Below are positions 26,493 through 35,426 of a DNA stretch of 64,000 nucleotides, in pieces (positions within the stretch are counted from its first letter, which is position 1; every line of letters begins with the position of its first letter). Both the position numbers and the translations under genes were made by a program. The stretch spans positions 1 through 64,000 of the forward strand of contig VFZG01000014.1 in assembly GCA_016871275.1 (NCBI GenBank), given 5' to 3'. Origin of the DNA: Acidimicrobiia bacterium. Lineage in GTDB: Bacteria > Acidobacteriota > Vicinamibacteria > Vicinamibacterales > UBA2999. The notes below the pieces were generated by a model. That model did not search any database. It was not told the DNA's origin and saw only the letters and a program-made list of their open reading frames with translations.

Positions 26493-28247
26493 ATGCGCTA
26501 CCTCCGGATGCTCTCGAACGCGCTGATCGCCGCGGGTGTGGCATCCGGATACCTCACGGTCCTCGTTCTGCATCTCAATCCCTCGATTCAGATCGGCCCG
26601 GGCACGCTGGTGCCGCTGGCGGGGATGTTTGCCGTGGCCTACGGCGCCAACCTCACGGTTGGTTTCTATGCGTTGATCGTGCTGCGGCAGATTCTTGCCG
26701 TCGAAGTGCTGTCGCCCGGCTGGCTGAGCGTGCGGCTGCTGTCGTGGCTCTGCACCATCGCCGCCAGTGGCGGCGCGGCGCTGATGTGGCTCAACCTGCG
26801 CGGCTTCGGCGCCGTCCTCGATCCGCTGACGCGAGAACGCCTGGCGCTGGGGGCGGGTCTGGTCACCGTGTCGGCGGTGATCTTTCTCGGCCTCGGACTG
26901 GCGCATCTCGGCCGTCGCGGCGGGCGAATCAGCGCGGCAATTCTGTCGCTGACGATGGTGTGCTCGGTGGCGGCGCCGCTGGTGGCCCGCGGCGCCGGCC
27001 GGCAGCAGCCGTTGCCGGCGCGAGCGGTCGCGTTCACCGACAATATTGCTGCATCGACGAACGCGCGTGTGCGGCTGTTGATGTTCGACGGTGCGTCGCT
27101 CGACATGATCTCGCCCGCGGTCGCGGCCGGCCGGCTGCCGAACTTCGCGCGGATCTTCGAGCAGGGGTCGGTGATGCACCTGGCGACGCTGCGGCCCACC
27201 CAGGCCGAGCCGGTGTGGAGCGCCATTGCCACCGGCCGTTTGCCAATGCGCAACGGCGTGCGATCGGCGGTCGTGTATCGAGCGCTTGGCGGCACGCCGA
27301 TCGAACTGCTGCCCGACTACTGCTTCACGCAGGCGCTAGTGACGTTCGGCTTTCTGACGGAGGAGCCGCTGACCGTCACCGATCTGACGGCGCGGCCCAT
27401 CTGGAACATCCTCAGCGATCGCGGCGTCAGCGTGGGCGTCATCGGCTGGCCGCTGACGCACCCGGCGCCGGTCGTGAACGGGTTTGCTGTGAGCGACGCA
27501 TTCCATCGCCTGCCGGACACCGAGCTGACGCAGGATGCGACGCCGGCGCTCTGGCCCGGCGGATGGCTCGAGGACGCCCTGACCGCCCTGCAGAGTCCCG
27601 CCAAACCCGATCCGGTGTCGCTCGTCACGGCCATGGGTGCGCCGCAGCCGATTAACGATTACGACGTGCGCCGGGATCAGGCGCCGATCCTCGCCGATCG
27701 CGTGCACCTCCAGCTGCTCGACGCGTTCGAATCGACCGCGCCGAGATTTCTGGCGGTGCGTTTTCCCGGTATGGATGCCGTCGGCCATCGCTATCTGCGC
27801 TATGCCGATCCGTCGGCCTTTGGAGACGTCTCCGAAGCGGAGCGCCAGCGGTTTGGCAACGTGCTGAACCAGTACTACGGTTTCATCGATACGCTGGTTG
27901 GGCGCGAGATGGCGCGGCTCGGCCCCGACGATCTGCTGCTGGTGGTGTCGGGATTCGGCATGGAGCCGCTGACGCCGTGGAAGCGCGTGCTCGAAATTGC
28001 GCTCGGCAATCCGCAAATCAGCGGCACACACGAACGGTCGCCGGATGGCTTCGTCATGGCGTTCGGACGGCCGGTGGCGCGCGGTCGCCCCGATCGCGCG
28101 TCGGTGGTAGATTTGGCGCCGACCATCCTCTACTTCCTCGGCCTGCCGGTGGGCCGCGACATGGACGGCTTTGCGCGCATCGACATGTTCACATCCGCGT
28201 TTACCAGCGACAAGCCCGTCACCTATATCCTCTCGTACGGACGCTGA
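26493..28247 (+). CDS. Alkaline phosphatase-superfamily (phosphodiesterase/nucleotide pyrophosphatase-like) membrane protein
   Basis: 584 residues. About four hydrophobic segments occupy the first ~165 residues, then a soluble domain. The domain resembles type I phosphodiesterases: LLMFDGASLDMISP (first metal Asp), PTQAEPVWSAIATGRLPMRNGV around the usual nucleophile region, VGVIGWPLTHPAP, FPGMDAVGHRYLRY (metal D and H), and a late VVSGFGM where the family has SDHG. SGFGM instead of a D-H pair is odd, so metal binding may be reduced. Likely acts on phospho-groups in the periplasm or membrane; substrate unknown. Confidence 0.7.
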   Translation: MRYLRMLSNALIAAGVASGYLTVLVLHLNPSIQIGPGTLVPLAGMFAVAYGANLTVGFYALIVLRQILAVEVLSPGWLSVRLLSWLCTIAASGGAALMWLNLRGFGAVLDPLTRERLALGAGLVTVSAVIFLGLGLAHLGRRGGRISAAILSLTMVCSVAAPLVARGAGRQQPLPARAVAFTDNIAASTNARVRLLMFDGASLDMISPAVAAGRLPNFARIFEQGSVMHLATLRPTQAEPVWSAIATGRLPMRNGVRSAVVYRALGGTPIELLPDYCFTQALVTFGFLTEEPLTVTDLTARPIWNILSDRGVSVGVIGWPLTHPAPVVNGFAVSDAFHRLPDTELTQDATPALWPGGWLEDALTALQSPAKPDPVSLVTAMGAPQPINDYDVRRDQAPILADRVHLQLLDAFESTAPRFLAVRFPGMDAVGHRYLRYADPSAFGDVSEAERQRFGNVLNQYYGFIDTLVGREMARLGPDDLLLVVSGFGMEPLTPWKRVLEIALGNPQISGTHERSPDGFVMAFGRPVARGRPDRASVVDLAPTILYFLGLPVGRDMDGFARIDMFTSAFTSDKPVTYILSYGR

Positions 28248-28337
28248 CGTGGTCACCCCCAGGCAGGCGACCGGAAGTTCTCCTGGAGTGGCGCTGCAAG
28301 AAGACGAACAAAACATGTATAAAGCGAAGAACCGCCA

Positions 28338-29303
28338 ATGATCGTCAACTGCGTCGCCTACGATCGCGGACAGCGACTGTCCGACATCCCGCTCACCGAG
28401 GTGCGGGCGCATCTCGAGAAGCGCGACTGCTTCGTCTGGGTCGCGTTGAAGGATCCGGAGTCGTCGGAGTTGTCGGCCCTGCAGGAGGAGTTCGCGCTCC
28501 ACGAACTCGCGGTCGAAGACGCCCAGAAGGGCCATCAGCGGCCCAAGATCGAAGAGTACGGCTCCTCCCTGTTCGTCGTCCTGCACCTGATCGAACCGGT
28601 GGGTAGCGAGTTGCAGACCGGCGAGGTCGCAATCTTCGTCGGTCCGCAGTACGTGGTGTCGGTGCGGCGAGACGCGCAGCTTGGCTTCGCGGACGTGCGG
28701 CGCCGCTGCGAACAGGAACCCGAGCTGCTGCAGCACGGCCCGGCCTACGTGCTCTACACCCTGATGGACACGGTGGTCGATCGCTATTTTCCGGTGATCG
28801 GCCAGCTCACGGCGGAAATCGAGGAGATCGAAGAGCGCATCTTCGCCGGCCAGACGACGCGCGCGCAGATCGAGGCCCTGTATACATTGAAGCGGAAGCT
28901 GATGACGCTCGATCATGCCACGCAGCCGCTGCTCGAAGTGGCAGGCAAGCTCCACGGCGGCCGCGTGCCGCCGATCTGCGCCGGCCTGCAGGACTATTTC
29001 CGAGACGTCTACGACCATCTGCTGCGCCTCGAGCAGTCGATTGACAACCTGCGCGACATGGTGACGACCGCCATCTCGGTGAACCTGTCGCTGATCACCA
29101 TCCAGGAAAACGACGTGACCAAGCGGTTGGCGGCGTATGCCGCGCTGGTCGCCGTCCCGACGATGGTCGCCGGCATCTACGGCATGAACTTCTCGAACAT
29201 GCCGGAGCTGCAATGGTCCTGGGGCTATCCCACCGCGCTGGCCAGCATGGTGCTGATCGACGTGTACCTCGTCTACCGCTTCAGGAAGGCCAAGTGGATG
29301 TGA
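28338..29303 (+). CDS. corA: CorA-type magnesium/cobalt transporter
   Basis: 321 residues with the CorA layout: a soluble N-terminal domain, a long helix (NLRDMVTTAISVNLSLITIQENDVTKRLAAYAAL) and two C-terminal transmembrane helices. The pore motif GMN is present in GIYGMNFSNMPEL. It imports Mg2+ and sometimes Co2+ or Ni2+. A TATAAA at 28318-28323 may be the -10, 14 bases before ATG. It overlaps the downstream amidase start by about 10 bases. Confidence 0.93.
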   Translation: MIVNCVAYDRGQRLSDIPLTEVRAHLEKRDCFVWVALKDPESSELSALQEEFALHELAVEDAQKGHQRPKIEEYGSSLFVVLHLIEPVGSELQTGEVAIFVGPQYVVSVRRDAQLGFADVRRRCEQEPELLQHGPAYVLYTLMDTVVDRYFPVIGQLTAEIEEIEERIFAGQTTRAQIEALYTLKRKLMTLDHATQPLLEVAGKLHGGRVPPICAGLQDYFRDVYDHLLRLEQSIDNLRDMVTTAISVNLSLITIQENDVTKRLAAYAALVAVPTMVAGIYGMNFSNMPELQWSWGYPTALASMVLIDVYLVYRFRKAKWM

Positions 29304-30703
29304 TCTTCGCGAGCGCCCGGGATCTCGCGCAACGGATTCGTTCGCGCCGGATCTCCTCGCGCGAGGTGATGGTGGCCTTCCTCGCACAGATTCGACGGCT
29401 CAATCCCGAACTCACTGCGATTGTCGCCAAGCTCGATGACGAGGCCTGCCTGGCGCTGGCGGATCGGGCAGACCAGGCCCTGCGCGACGGCCGGCCGGTG
29501 GGCGCGTTCCATGGCCTGCCGACCGCCATCAAGGATCTCGAGCCGGCGGTCGGGTTTCCGCAGTCCAAGGGATCCCCGATTCACAAAGACCTGATGCCGG
29601 ACGCGGATTCCGTACTGGTGGAGCGCATCCGGCGCGCCGGCGCCATCCTGATTGGCAAGACCAACGTGCCGGAATTCGGCATGGGATCGCAGACCTACAA
29701 CAAGGTCTACGGCACAACGCGCAATCCGTACGACCGCACCAAAACCGCTGGCGGGTCGAGTGGCGGCGCCGCGGTGGCACTGGCCACCGGGATGCTGCCG
29801 ATTTGCGACGGCGGCGATCTCGGCGGGTCCCTCCGCAATCCAGCCAACTTCAACAACATCGTGGCGTTGCGGCCGAGCGTCGGCCTGGTGCCGGTGGCGC
29901 CGGCACCGATTCCGTTCGCCGGCATTTCCACGAAAGGCGCGATGGCGCGATCGGTTGCGGACGTTGCGTTCGGCCTGAGCGTGATGGCCGGAGCCGACGC
30001 GCGCGATCCACAATCGTTCTCCTCCGATCCGCAGGCATTCGCCGGCCCGCTGTCGCGAGACCTGCGCGGCGTCCGCGTCGCCTGGTCGCCGGATCTTGGT
30101 GGACTGCCGCTCGACCGGCGCGTCCGCACGGTGATCGACGCCCAGCGGCACGTCTTCGAAGACCTCGGCTGCATTGTCGAAGAGGCCTGCCCTGCCTTTG
30201 GCAGCGTCGACCAGATCTTTCTGACGCTGCGCACCTGGGCCAGTTGGACCATCTACAAGGACCTACTGGCGCAGCATCGCGAGCACTTCAAGCCCGAGGC
30301 GATCTGGGACATCGAATCCGGTTCGAAGTTCAGCGGCGAAGACCTCGGCCGCGCGCTGGTTGAGCAGGGACAACTGTTCGACCGCATGCGTGCCTTCCAG
30401 GAGAAGTACGAGTTGCTGGTCTGCGCGGTCAATCAGGTGCCGCCGTTCGACGCCACCGAGCCGTGGCCCAGGTCGATCGATGGCGTGACGATGGAGAACT
30501 ACGTGGCGTGGATGAAGACCGCCTACTGGATCTCCGCGACCTGCCGGCCGGCCATCTCGGTCCCTGCCGGGTTTACCGATGACGGATTGCCGGTGGGGAT
30601 TCAGATCGTTGGCCGCTATCGAGACGATCTGAACGTCTTGAAGTGTGCCCACGCGTTCGAGCAGGCGACCGGCATCGGCCAACGTCGTCCTCCCGGCGTA
30701 TGA
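29294..30703 (+). CDS. Amidase (amidase signature family)
   Basis: Ser-Ser-Lys hydrolase. The triad is visible as Lys in PTAIKDLE, the cis-Ser in TAGGSSGGAAVALATG, and the nucleophile Ser in DGGDLGGSLRNPANF (the family usually has GGSIR). The C-terminus has TCRPAISVPAGFTDDGLPVGIQIVG, also typical. About 469 residues, complete. Start codon GTG at 29294 (or 29300), overlapping corA. Members hydrolyse varied amides, including indoleacetamide, glutamyl-tRNA and aryl acylamides; gatB and gatC are not adjacent, so this is probably a catabolic amidase and not GatA. Confidence 0.88.
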   Translation: MDVIFASARDLAQRIRSRRISSREVMVAFLAQIRRLNPELTAIVAKLDDEACLALADRADQALRDGRPVGAFHGLPTAIKDLEPAVGFPQSKGSPIHKDLMPDADSVLVERIRRAGAILIGKTNVPEFGMGSQTYNKVYGTTRNPYDRTKTAGGSSGGAAVALATGMLPICDGGDLGGSLRNPANFNNIVALRPSVGLVPVAPAPIPFAGISTKGAMARSVADVAFGLSVMAGADARDPQSFSSDPQAFAGPLSRDLRGVRVAWSPDLGGLPLDRRVRTVIDAQRHVFEDLGCIVEEACPAFGSVDQIFLTLRTWASWTIYKDLLAQHREHFKPEAIWDIESGSKFSGEDLGRALVEQGQLFDRMRAFQEKYELLVCAVNQVPPFDATEPWPRSIDGVTMENYVAWMKTAYWISATCRPAISVPAGFTDDGLPVGIQIVGRYRDDLNVLKCAHAFEQATGIGQRRPPGV

Positions 30704-30716
30704 GCACGCGGCGTGT

Positions 30717-30722
30717 TATGAT
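30717..30722 (+). promoter_or_regulatory. -10-like box of the pyrR operon
   Basis: TATGAT ends 8 bases before the PyrR hairpin. Transcription would then begin at about 30729, so that the RNA starts almost directly with the hairpin. No good -35 is visible. Confidence 0.35.
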
Positions 30723-30730
30723 GCATCAGT

Positions 30731-30765
30731 CTCTTTAAAGGCGGACCTGAGAGTCCGCAAAGAGG
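30731..30765 (+). promoter_or_regulatory. PyrR-binding RNA hairpin covering the pyrR ribosome binding site
   Basis: A two-part stem: CTCTTT (30731-30736) pairs with AAAGAG (30759-30764), and GCGGAC (30741-30746) pairs with GTCCGC (30753-30758). The loop is CUGAGA and a 4-base AAAG bulge lies on the 5' side. This matches the lower stem, purine bulge, upper stem and GA-rich loop of known PyrR-binding elements. The 3' strand contains AGAGG, the ribosome binding site for ATG 30772. There is no poly-U terminator, so control is probably translational, with UMP-bound PyrR stabilising the hairpin. Confidence 0.7.
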
Positions 30766-30771
30766 TGGTGA

Positions 30772-31308
30772 ATGGCTGTAGCCATGGATGCGGAGCGCAT
30801 TTCCCGCGCGCTCACGCGAATCGCGCACGAGATTCTCGAACATAACCGCGGTCTGTCCGATTTGGCGCTGGTCGGCGTCCGCAGCCGCGGCGTTCCGATT
30901 GCCCAACGCATCGCGAATGATCTCCGCCAGATTGCCGGAGCGGACATTCAGGTCGGTGCGCTCGATATCACGCTCTATCGCGACGACATCATGGGCGCCT
31001 CGGCCGGTGTCGCGCCGCTGGTCCGCAAGACCGAAATTCCCTTTTCCATCGACGGCCGCACCATCGTGCTGGTGGACGACGTGCTCTATACCGGCCGGAC
31101 GACGCGCGCCGCGCTCGATGCGCTGACGGACTTCGGGCGGCCCAAGTCGATTCAACTCGTGGTGCTGGTGGATCGCGGTCACCGCGAGTTGCCGATCAAG
31201 GCCGACTACGTCGGCAAGAACGTGCCGACGTCGCGGCAGCAGAGCGTGCAGGTGCGCCTGCGCGAGCTCGACGGCGCCGACGAAGTGCTGCTGCAGGGAA
31301 AGGAGTGA
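30772..31308 (+). CDS. pyrR: PyrR, pyrimidine operon regulator/uracil phosphoribosyltransferase
   Basis: 178 residues. The PRPP-binding motif is [18 protein letters not shown], preceded by [17 protein letters not shown] and ITLYRDDI, all typical of PyrR. The protein binds pyr mRNA when UMP is high, and also has uracil phosphoribosyltransferase activity. It heads the pyrR-pyrB-pyrC-pyrE operon and follows a hairpin of the PyrR-binding kind, supporting self-regulation. Confidence 0.95.
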   Translation: MAVAMDAERISRALTRIAHEILEHNRGLSDLALVGVRSRGVPIAQRIANDLRQIAGADIQVGALDITLYRDDIMGASAGVAPLVRKTEIPFSIDGRTIVLVDDVLYTGRTTRAALDALTDFGRPKSIQLVVLVDRGHRELPIKADYVGKNVPTSRQQSVQVRLRELDGADEVLLQGKE

Positions 31309-31311
31309 GCG

Positions 31312-32244
31312 GTGCGGCATAAGCACCTGCTCGGCATCGCCGACCTGGACCCTGACGAGATCGTTCAGATTCTCGACACCGCCGAGGCGATGAAGGAAGT
31401 CGGCCAGCGCACCATCAAGAAGGTGCCGACGCTGCGCGGCCGGACCGTGATCAACCTGTTCTTCGAACCGAGCACCCGCACCCGCACGTCGTTCGAGATC
31501 GCCGAAAAGCGGTTGAGCGCCGATACCCTGAACGTCGCGATCGCGTCGTCCAGTGTCGTCAAGGGCGAGACGCTGGTCGATACGGCGATGAACCTCGAGG
31601 CGATGGCGCCAAGCATGATCGTGCTGCGTCACTCGTCGTCCGGCGCCTGCCATCTGCTGTCGCGCATCTGCCAGGCGGCCATCGTCAACGCCGGCGACGG
31701 CATGCACGAACACCCCACGCAGGCGCTGCTCGACGCCTTCACGATCCGCGAGCGGAAAGGCCGCCTGACAGGGCTGAAGGTCGCCATCGTCGGGGATCTG
31801 CTTCACAGCCGCGTGCTGCGATCGAACGTGCTGCTGCTCACCAAGCTGGGCGCGGACGTGTGGGTGTGCGCGCCGGCCACGCTGATCCCGGCCGGCCTGC
31901 GCCAGATGGGCGTGCGCGTCACGACCCGCGTCGACGAAGCGGTGGAGGGCGCGGACGTCATCATGATGCTGCGCATCCAGCTGGAGCGGATGCAGGGCGG
32001 CTACTTCCCGTCGCTGCGCGAGTACTTCACCACGTTCGGCATGACCGAGGAGCGCGTCAGGCGCGCCAGGCCGGACGCCATCATCATGCACCCCGGACCG
32101 ATCAACCGCGGTGTGGAAATCGCCTCGGAAGTGGCGGACGGATCGGCGTCGGTCATCCTCGATCAGGTTGCCAACGGAGTCGCGGTGAGAATGGCGGTCC
32201 TCTACCTGCTTGCCGGCGGCACGGAACATGAAGCGGTCGCGTAA
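31312..32244 (+). CDS. pyrB: Aspartate carbamoyltransferase catalytic chain
   Basis: Joins carbamoyl phosphate and aspartate. The carbamoyl phosphate site [13 protein letters not shown], the KGETLVDTA loop, [23 protein letters not shown] and [12 protein letters not shown] are all present. 310 residues. GTG start three bases after pyrR. There is no pyrI; in bacteria with this arrangement PyrB usually works with PyrC or alone. Confidence 0.96.
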   Translation: MRHKHLLGIADLDPDEIVQILDTAEAMKEVGQRTIKKVPTLRGRTVINLFFEPSTRTRTSFEIAEKRLSADTLNVAIASSSVVKGETLVDTAMNLEAMAPSMIVLRHSSSGACHLLSRICQAAIVNAGDGMHEHPTQALLDAFTIRERKGRLTGLKVAIVGDLLHSRVLRSNVLLLTKLGADVWVCAPATLIPAGLRQMGVRVTTRVDEAVEGADVIMMLRIQLERMQGGYFPSLREYFTTFGMTEERVRRARPDAIIMHPGPINRGVEIASEVADGSASVILDQVANGVAVRMAVLYLLAGGTEHEAVA

Positions 32245-32262
32245 CGACCCCAGAAAGCGCAG

Positions 32263-33576
32263 ATGACACAGCAACGACTACTCAAGGGCGGGCGGGTCGT
32301 CGATCCCGCGAATGGCAGGGACGGCGTGTTCGACGTGCTGATCGACGGCGATCGCATCGCCGAGGTCGGATCGAATCTGCCGGCCGATGGGGCGGAGATC
32401 ATCGACGTGCCGGCCGGGCTGATTGTGTGTCCCGGCTTGATCGACATGCACGTGCATCTCCGCGAGCCGGGGCAGGAGCACAAGGAGACCGTGGCGACCG
32501 GTGTGGCGGCGGCGGTGGCCGGTGGTTTCACCGCGGTCGCGTGCATGCCGAACACCAGGCCGGTGAACGACAACGCCGGCGTGACGCAGTTGATTCTGCA
32601 GAAGGCCAGGGAGGCCGGGCTGGCCCGGGTCTACCCGATTGGCGCGGTGTCACGCGGCCAGCAGGGCGAGGAGCTTGCCGACATTGCCGAGTTGCGCGCC
32701 GCCGGCTGCGTGGCGGTGACGGACGATGGGCTGCCGGTGGCGACGGCGATCCTGGCGAGGCGCGCGCTCGAGTACACCAGCATGTTCAACATGCCGCTGA
32801 TCGAGCACTGCGAAGATCAGACGCTGAAGGGCGACGGCGTGGCGCACGAGGGCCCGGTCGCCGCGTCCCTCGGCCTGCGCGGCATTCCGGGCGTCGCCGA
32901 AGCGATCACGGCAGGGCGCGACATCCTGCTGGCCGAAATGACCGGCGGTCACGTCCACATCGCGCACATGAGCGCGTGGACGACCATCGAGGCGGTACGG
33001 CAGGGCAAGAGCCGCGGCGTCAACGTGACGTGTGAAGTGTGTCCGCATCATTTCACCCTCACCGACGACCTGCTGGCCGCGCCGGTGGCCTACGACACCA
33101 ACACCAAGATGAACCCGCCGCTGCGCGAGGCGCGTGACCGCGATGCGATGATCGCCGGGATCGTCGACGGCACCGTCGATGTGATTGCCACCGACCATGC
33201 GCCGCATCACTACGACGAGAAGAACGTCGAGTTCGATCGCGCGCCGTTCGGCATCGTCGGACTTGAAACCGCGGTGTCGATTACCCTGGACACACTGGTG
33301 CGCACCGGATTGATCACGGTGTCGAGGATGGTCGAGTTGATGTCGGTCAATCCGGCGCGCATCCTGCGCGTGGCTGGCGGCCGTCTCTCGCCGGGCGACC
33401 CTGCCGACATCACAATCCTCGCGCCGCACCTGCAGGTCACCATCGACAAGACGAAATCGATCAGCAAGTCGAAGAACACGCCGTATCACGGGTGGTCCTT
33501 CCGGGGCGGCGTCGCCGCAACGATGGTCGGCGGCAAGACGGTGTACACCAATCCTGCGACAGGCATGCGCTTATGA
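32263..33576 (+). CDS. pyrC: Dihydroorotase
   Basis: Zinc amidohydrolase that cyclises carbamoyl aspartate. The metal-binding GLIDMHVHLREPGQE and later IEHCED, HIAHMS and IATDHAPH motifs hold the expected His and Asp residues. FGIVGLETAV and the C-terminal DPADITILAP are type-I dihydroorotase features. 437 residues; a complete, probably active enzyme rather than the inactive PyrC' partner. It overlaps pyrE by ATGA. Confidence 0.95.
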   Translation: MTQQRLLKGGRVVDPANGRDGVFDVLIDGDRIAEVGSNLPADGAEIIDVPAGLIVCPGLIDMHVHLREPGQEHKETVATGVAAAVAGGFTAVACMPNTRPVNDNAGVTQLILQKAREAGLARVYPIGAVSRGQQGEELADIAELRAAGCVAVTDDGLPVATAILARRALEYTSMFNMPLIEHCEDQTLKGDGVAHEGPVAASLGLRGIPGVAEAITAGRDILLAEMTGGHVHIAHMSAWTTIEAVRQGKSRGVNVTCEVCPHHFTLTDDLLAAPVAYDTNTKMNPPLREARDRDAMIAGIVDGTVDVIATDHAPHHYDEKNVEFDRAPFGIVGLETAVSITLDTLVRTGLITVSRMVELMSVNPARILRVAGGRLSPGDPADITILAPHLQVTIDKTKSISKSKNTPYHGWSFRGGVAATMVGGKTVYTNPATGMRL

Positions 33577-34208
33577 CTCGCCTACCTGCCGGCAACGCCC
33601 GTCATGACGATGTGCGCGCCCGCGCCTTCGAAGACCTGAAGCGGCACGAAGTGGTGATGGACGGCCACTTCGACTACGGCAACGGCTTTCACGGCAAGCT
33701 CTACCTGAATCCGCACCAGCTGTTCCAATACCCCTCGACGATTTGGCGCGTGGCGCAGGACCTGATCGACGTGATGCCGTCGGAGTTCCTGGAGAAGACG
33801 GAGATCGTGGCCGGCCCCGCGACCGGAGGCGCGCTGCTCGCCCACACGATCGCCGGGCTGCTGGACGGTTGCCGGCCCATGACCCATCCGCCGTACTCGT
33901 TTGCGCCGTTCGGCGATCACGAGGGCGGCCCGTCGCTCAGCCCGTTCTATGCGTCGAGGATGAAGGGCAAACACGTGCTGATCGTCGATGACGTCAGGAA
34001 CACCGGCACCACGTTCAGCCGCTGCGCGGACCTGGTGACCGGCGCCGGCGGCACGGTAATCGGCACGATGCAGATCATCGATCGCTGCGAAGCGTGCGTC
34101 AGCCTGCTGGTGCCGAACGTCGCGCTGGTCGAGTACAAGGCGCCGCCGAACTACGCGGCGGGTTCGTGTCCGATGTGCGCGTCGGGGGTGCCGGTCACAG
34201 CGTTCTGA
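33573..34208 (+). CDS. pyrE: Orotate phosphoribosyltransferase-like enzyme
   Basis: Adds PRPP to orotate. The PRPP loop is HVLIVDDVRNTGTTFSR. It has the substrate-side segment DGHFDYGNGFHGKLYLNPHQLFQYP and VAGPATGGALLAHTIA, the pattern of the OPRT group with an extra C-terminal CPMCASG end. 211 residues. Placement after pyrB-pyrC supports the OPRT role. A second, truncated pyrE of another subtype lies at 58.2 kb. It overlaps the next gene by one base. Confidence 0.85.
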   Translation: MTRLPAGNARHDDVRARAFEDLKRHEVVMDGHFDYGNGFHGKLYLNPHQLFQYPSTIWRVAQDLIDVMPSEFLEKTEIVAGPATGGALLAHTIAGLLDGCRPMTHPPYSFAPFGDHEGGPSLSPFYASRMKGKHVLIVDDVRNTGTTFSRCADLVTGAGGTVIGTMQIIDRCEACVSLLVPNVALVEYKAPPNYAAGSCPMCASGVPVTAF

Positions 34209-35128
34209 TGCCGGGCAGGCGAAATGACGTAGAGCGGCGCCGTAAGCCGGGCCACAATCTTCGGTCCGGGCTGGACACGCTCTACGACGCATTCAACGCC
34301 AATCGGTCGGTGGCCGATCCGGTCTGGATCGTCCGCCGCTTCGACCGGCCCGATGACCAGGAGGTCATCGGGTTCATGGCGTCCGCGCTGGCATTCGGCC
34401 GCGTGCAGAGCGTGCTCAACGCCATCGACGGCATGCTCGCGGTGATCGGACCGTCGCCGGCCGGGTTCGTGCGGGACTTCACTCCGGCCCGCGACCGCGA
34501 CCGCTTCAAGCACCTGGTGCATCGCTGGACGAACGGCGCTGACTTCGCCGCGCTGGTCTGGGTGCTTCACCAGATGATTCGGCAGTCGGGATCGATCGAG
34601 AACTTCTTTGCGGAGGGACTCGGCGACACTGACGTCGACGTCAGCCAGGCGCTGCAGTCGTTCTCGACTCGCGCGCTGGCGCTCGATGTATCGGCGATCT
34701 ACGGCCGGAAACGCCCGAAGCCCGGAGTCGCCTATTTCTTTTCGCGTCCTTCGTCCGGCGGCGCCTGCAAGCGGTTGAACCTGTACTTGAGGTGGATGGT
34801 TCGCGACGACAAGGTGGACCTCGGCGTCTGGACGAAGGTCAAGCCGGCGCAGCTGATTGTGCCGCTTGACACCCACATCATCCGCGTGGGGAAGTGCTTG
34901 CGCCTGACCTCCCTGAAGAGCCCCGGCTGGCGGATGGCGGCAGATATTACGCGCTCGCTGAGGGCGCTGGACGGACACGATCCCATCAAGTTCGACTTCT
35001 CCATCTGCCACCTGGGCATGATGAACGGCTGCGGATTCGGCAAGAAGGCGGGCGACGCGCGATGCCCGCTGAAAGGAGCCTGTTTCCCCGAACCGGCGCG
35101 GCCGGACCTACGTGACAGCAAGGGATGA
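34208..35128 (+). CDS. TIGR02757/DUF2400 family protein
   Basis: About 306 residues. NLRSGLDTLYDAFN, VADPVWIVRRFDRPDDQEVIGFMASALAFGRVQSV, KRLNLYLRWMVR, PLDTHIIRVGKCL and FDFSICHLGM are conserved stretches of TIGR02757, whose fold resembles HhH-GPD DNA glycosylases. The end, CPLKGAC, has Cys residues. The function is not established. It starts at ATG 34208, sharing one base with the pyrE stop, and could be carried in the pyr transcript. Confidence 0.85.
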   Translation: MPGRRNDVERRRKPGHNLRSGLDTLYDAFNANRSVADPVWIVRRFDRPDDQEVIGFMASALAFGRVQSVLNAIDGMLAVIGPSPAGFVRDFTPARDRDRFKHLVHRWTNGADFAALVWVLHQMIRQSGSIENFFAEGLGDTDVDVSQALQSFSTRALALDVSAIYGRKRPKPGVAYFFSRPSSGGACKRLNLYLRWMVRDDKVDLGVWTKVKPAQLIVPLDTHIIRVGKCLRLTSLKSPGWRMAADITRSLRALDGHDPIKFDFSICHLGMMNGCGFGKKAGDARCPLKGACFPEPARPDLRDSKG

Positions 35129-35292
35129 ACCGCTTCATTTCGTGGGGTGATGCTCGCCTCGGCCTCCGACTCATCGTCACGCAGCCCATTCTGTCGGCCA
35201 CCGTGATTCTCGCGCTGGCCACCGGCATTGGCTTCGCCACGATGGGCGATACGTTCAGGGAAGAGCTGGTCAACGGCCGTTTACCGTATGAA
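35125..35292 (+). pseudogene. N-terminal remnant of a FtsX/MacB-like (ADOP) permease
   Basis: MNRFISWGDARLGLRLIVTQ, then SATVILALATGIGFATMGDTFREELVNGRLPYEAGERFARI, is the opening of ADOP-type ABC permeases (usually about 800 residues): amphipathic start, first helix and the following loop. The likeness stops at about 35290 and the frame runs on, antisense to the MFS gene. Only about 55 of some 800 residues remain. Starts by ATGA overlap with the gene before. Confidence 0.6.
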
Positions 35293-35396
35293 GCCGGTGA
35301 GCGTTTTGCCCGCATCTTCGCGCAGGCACGCGCCCTGATTCTGATCAGCATCCCGGCGCCGCGTTTCTGGATGCCGGCACCCCGGGTCGTCTGCAG

Positions 35397-35419
35397 CTGT
35401 GATATCGGTGAAATCTGTG
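35397..35419. repeat. 'AATCTGTG' phrase repeat, copy 1
   Basis: CTGTGATATCGGTGAAATCTGTG resembles the copy at 54505-54530; they share TGAAATCTGTG. Both copies lie where a truncated plus-strand gene meets the 3' end of a minus-strand gene. Confidence 0.5.
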
Positions 35420-35426
35420 CACCGCA

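Noticed and set aside
27336-29387. A 683-codon open frame on the minus strand
   Set aside because: It covers the phosphodiesterase-like gene and corA in antisense. Its composition is that of a shadow frame and no motif was found.
29294-30703. Calling the amidase GatA of the tRNA amidotransferase
   Set aside because: No gatB or gatC nearby, and the neighbours (corA, pyrR) do not suggest it; the family alone does not decide.
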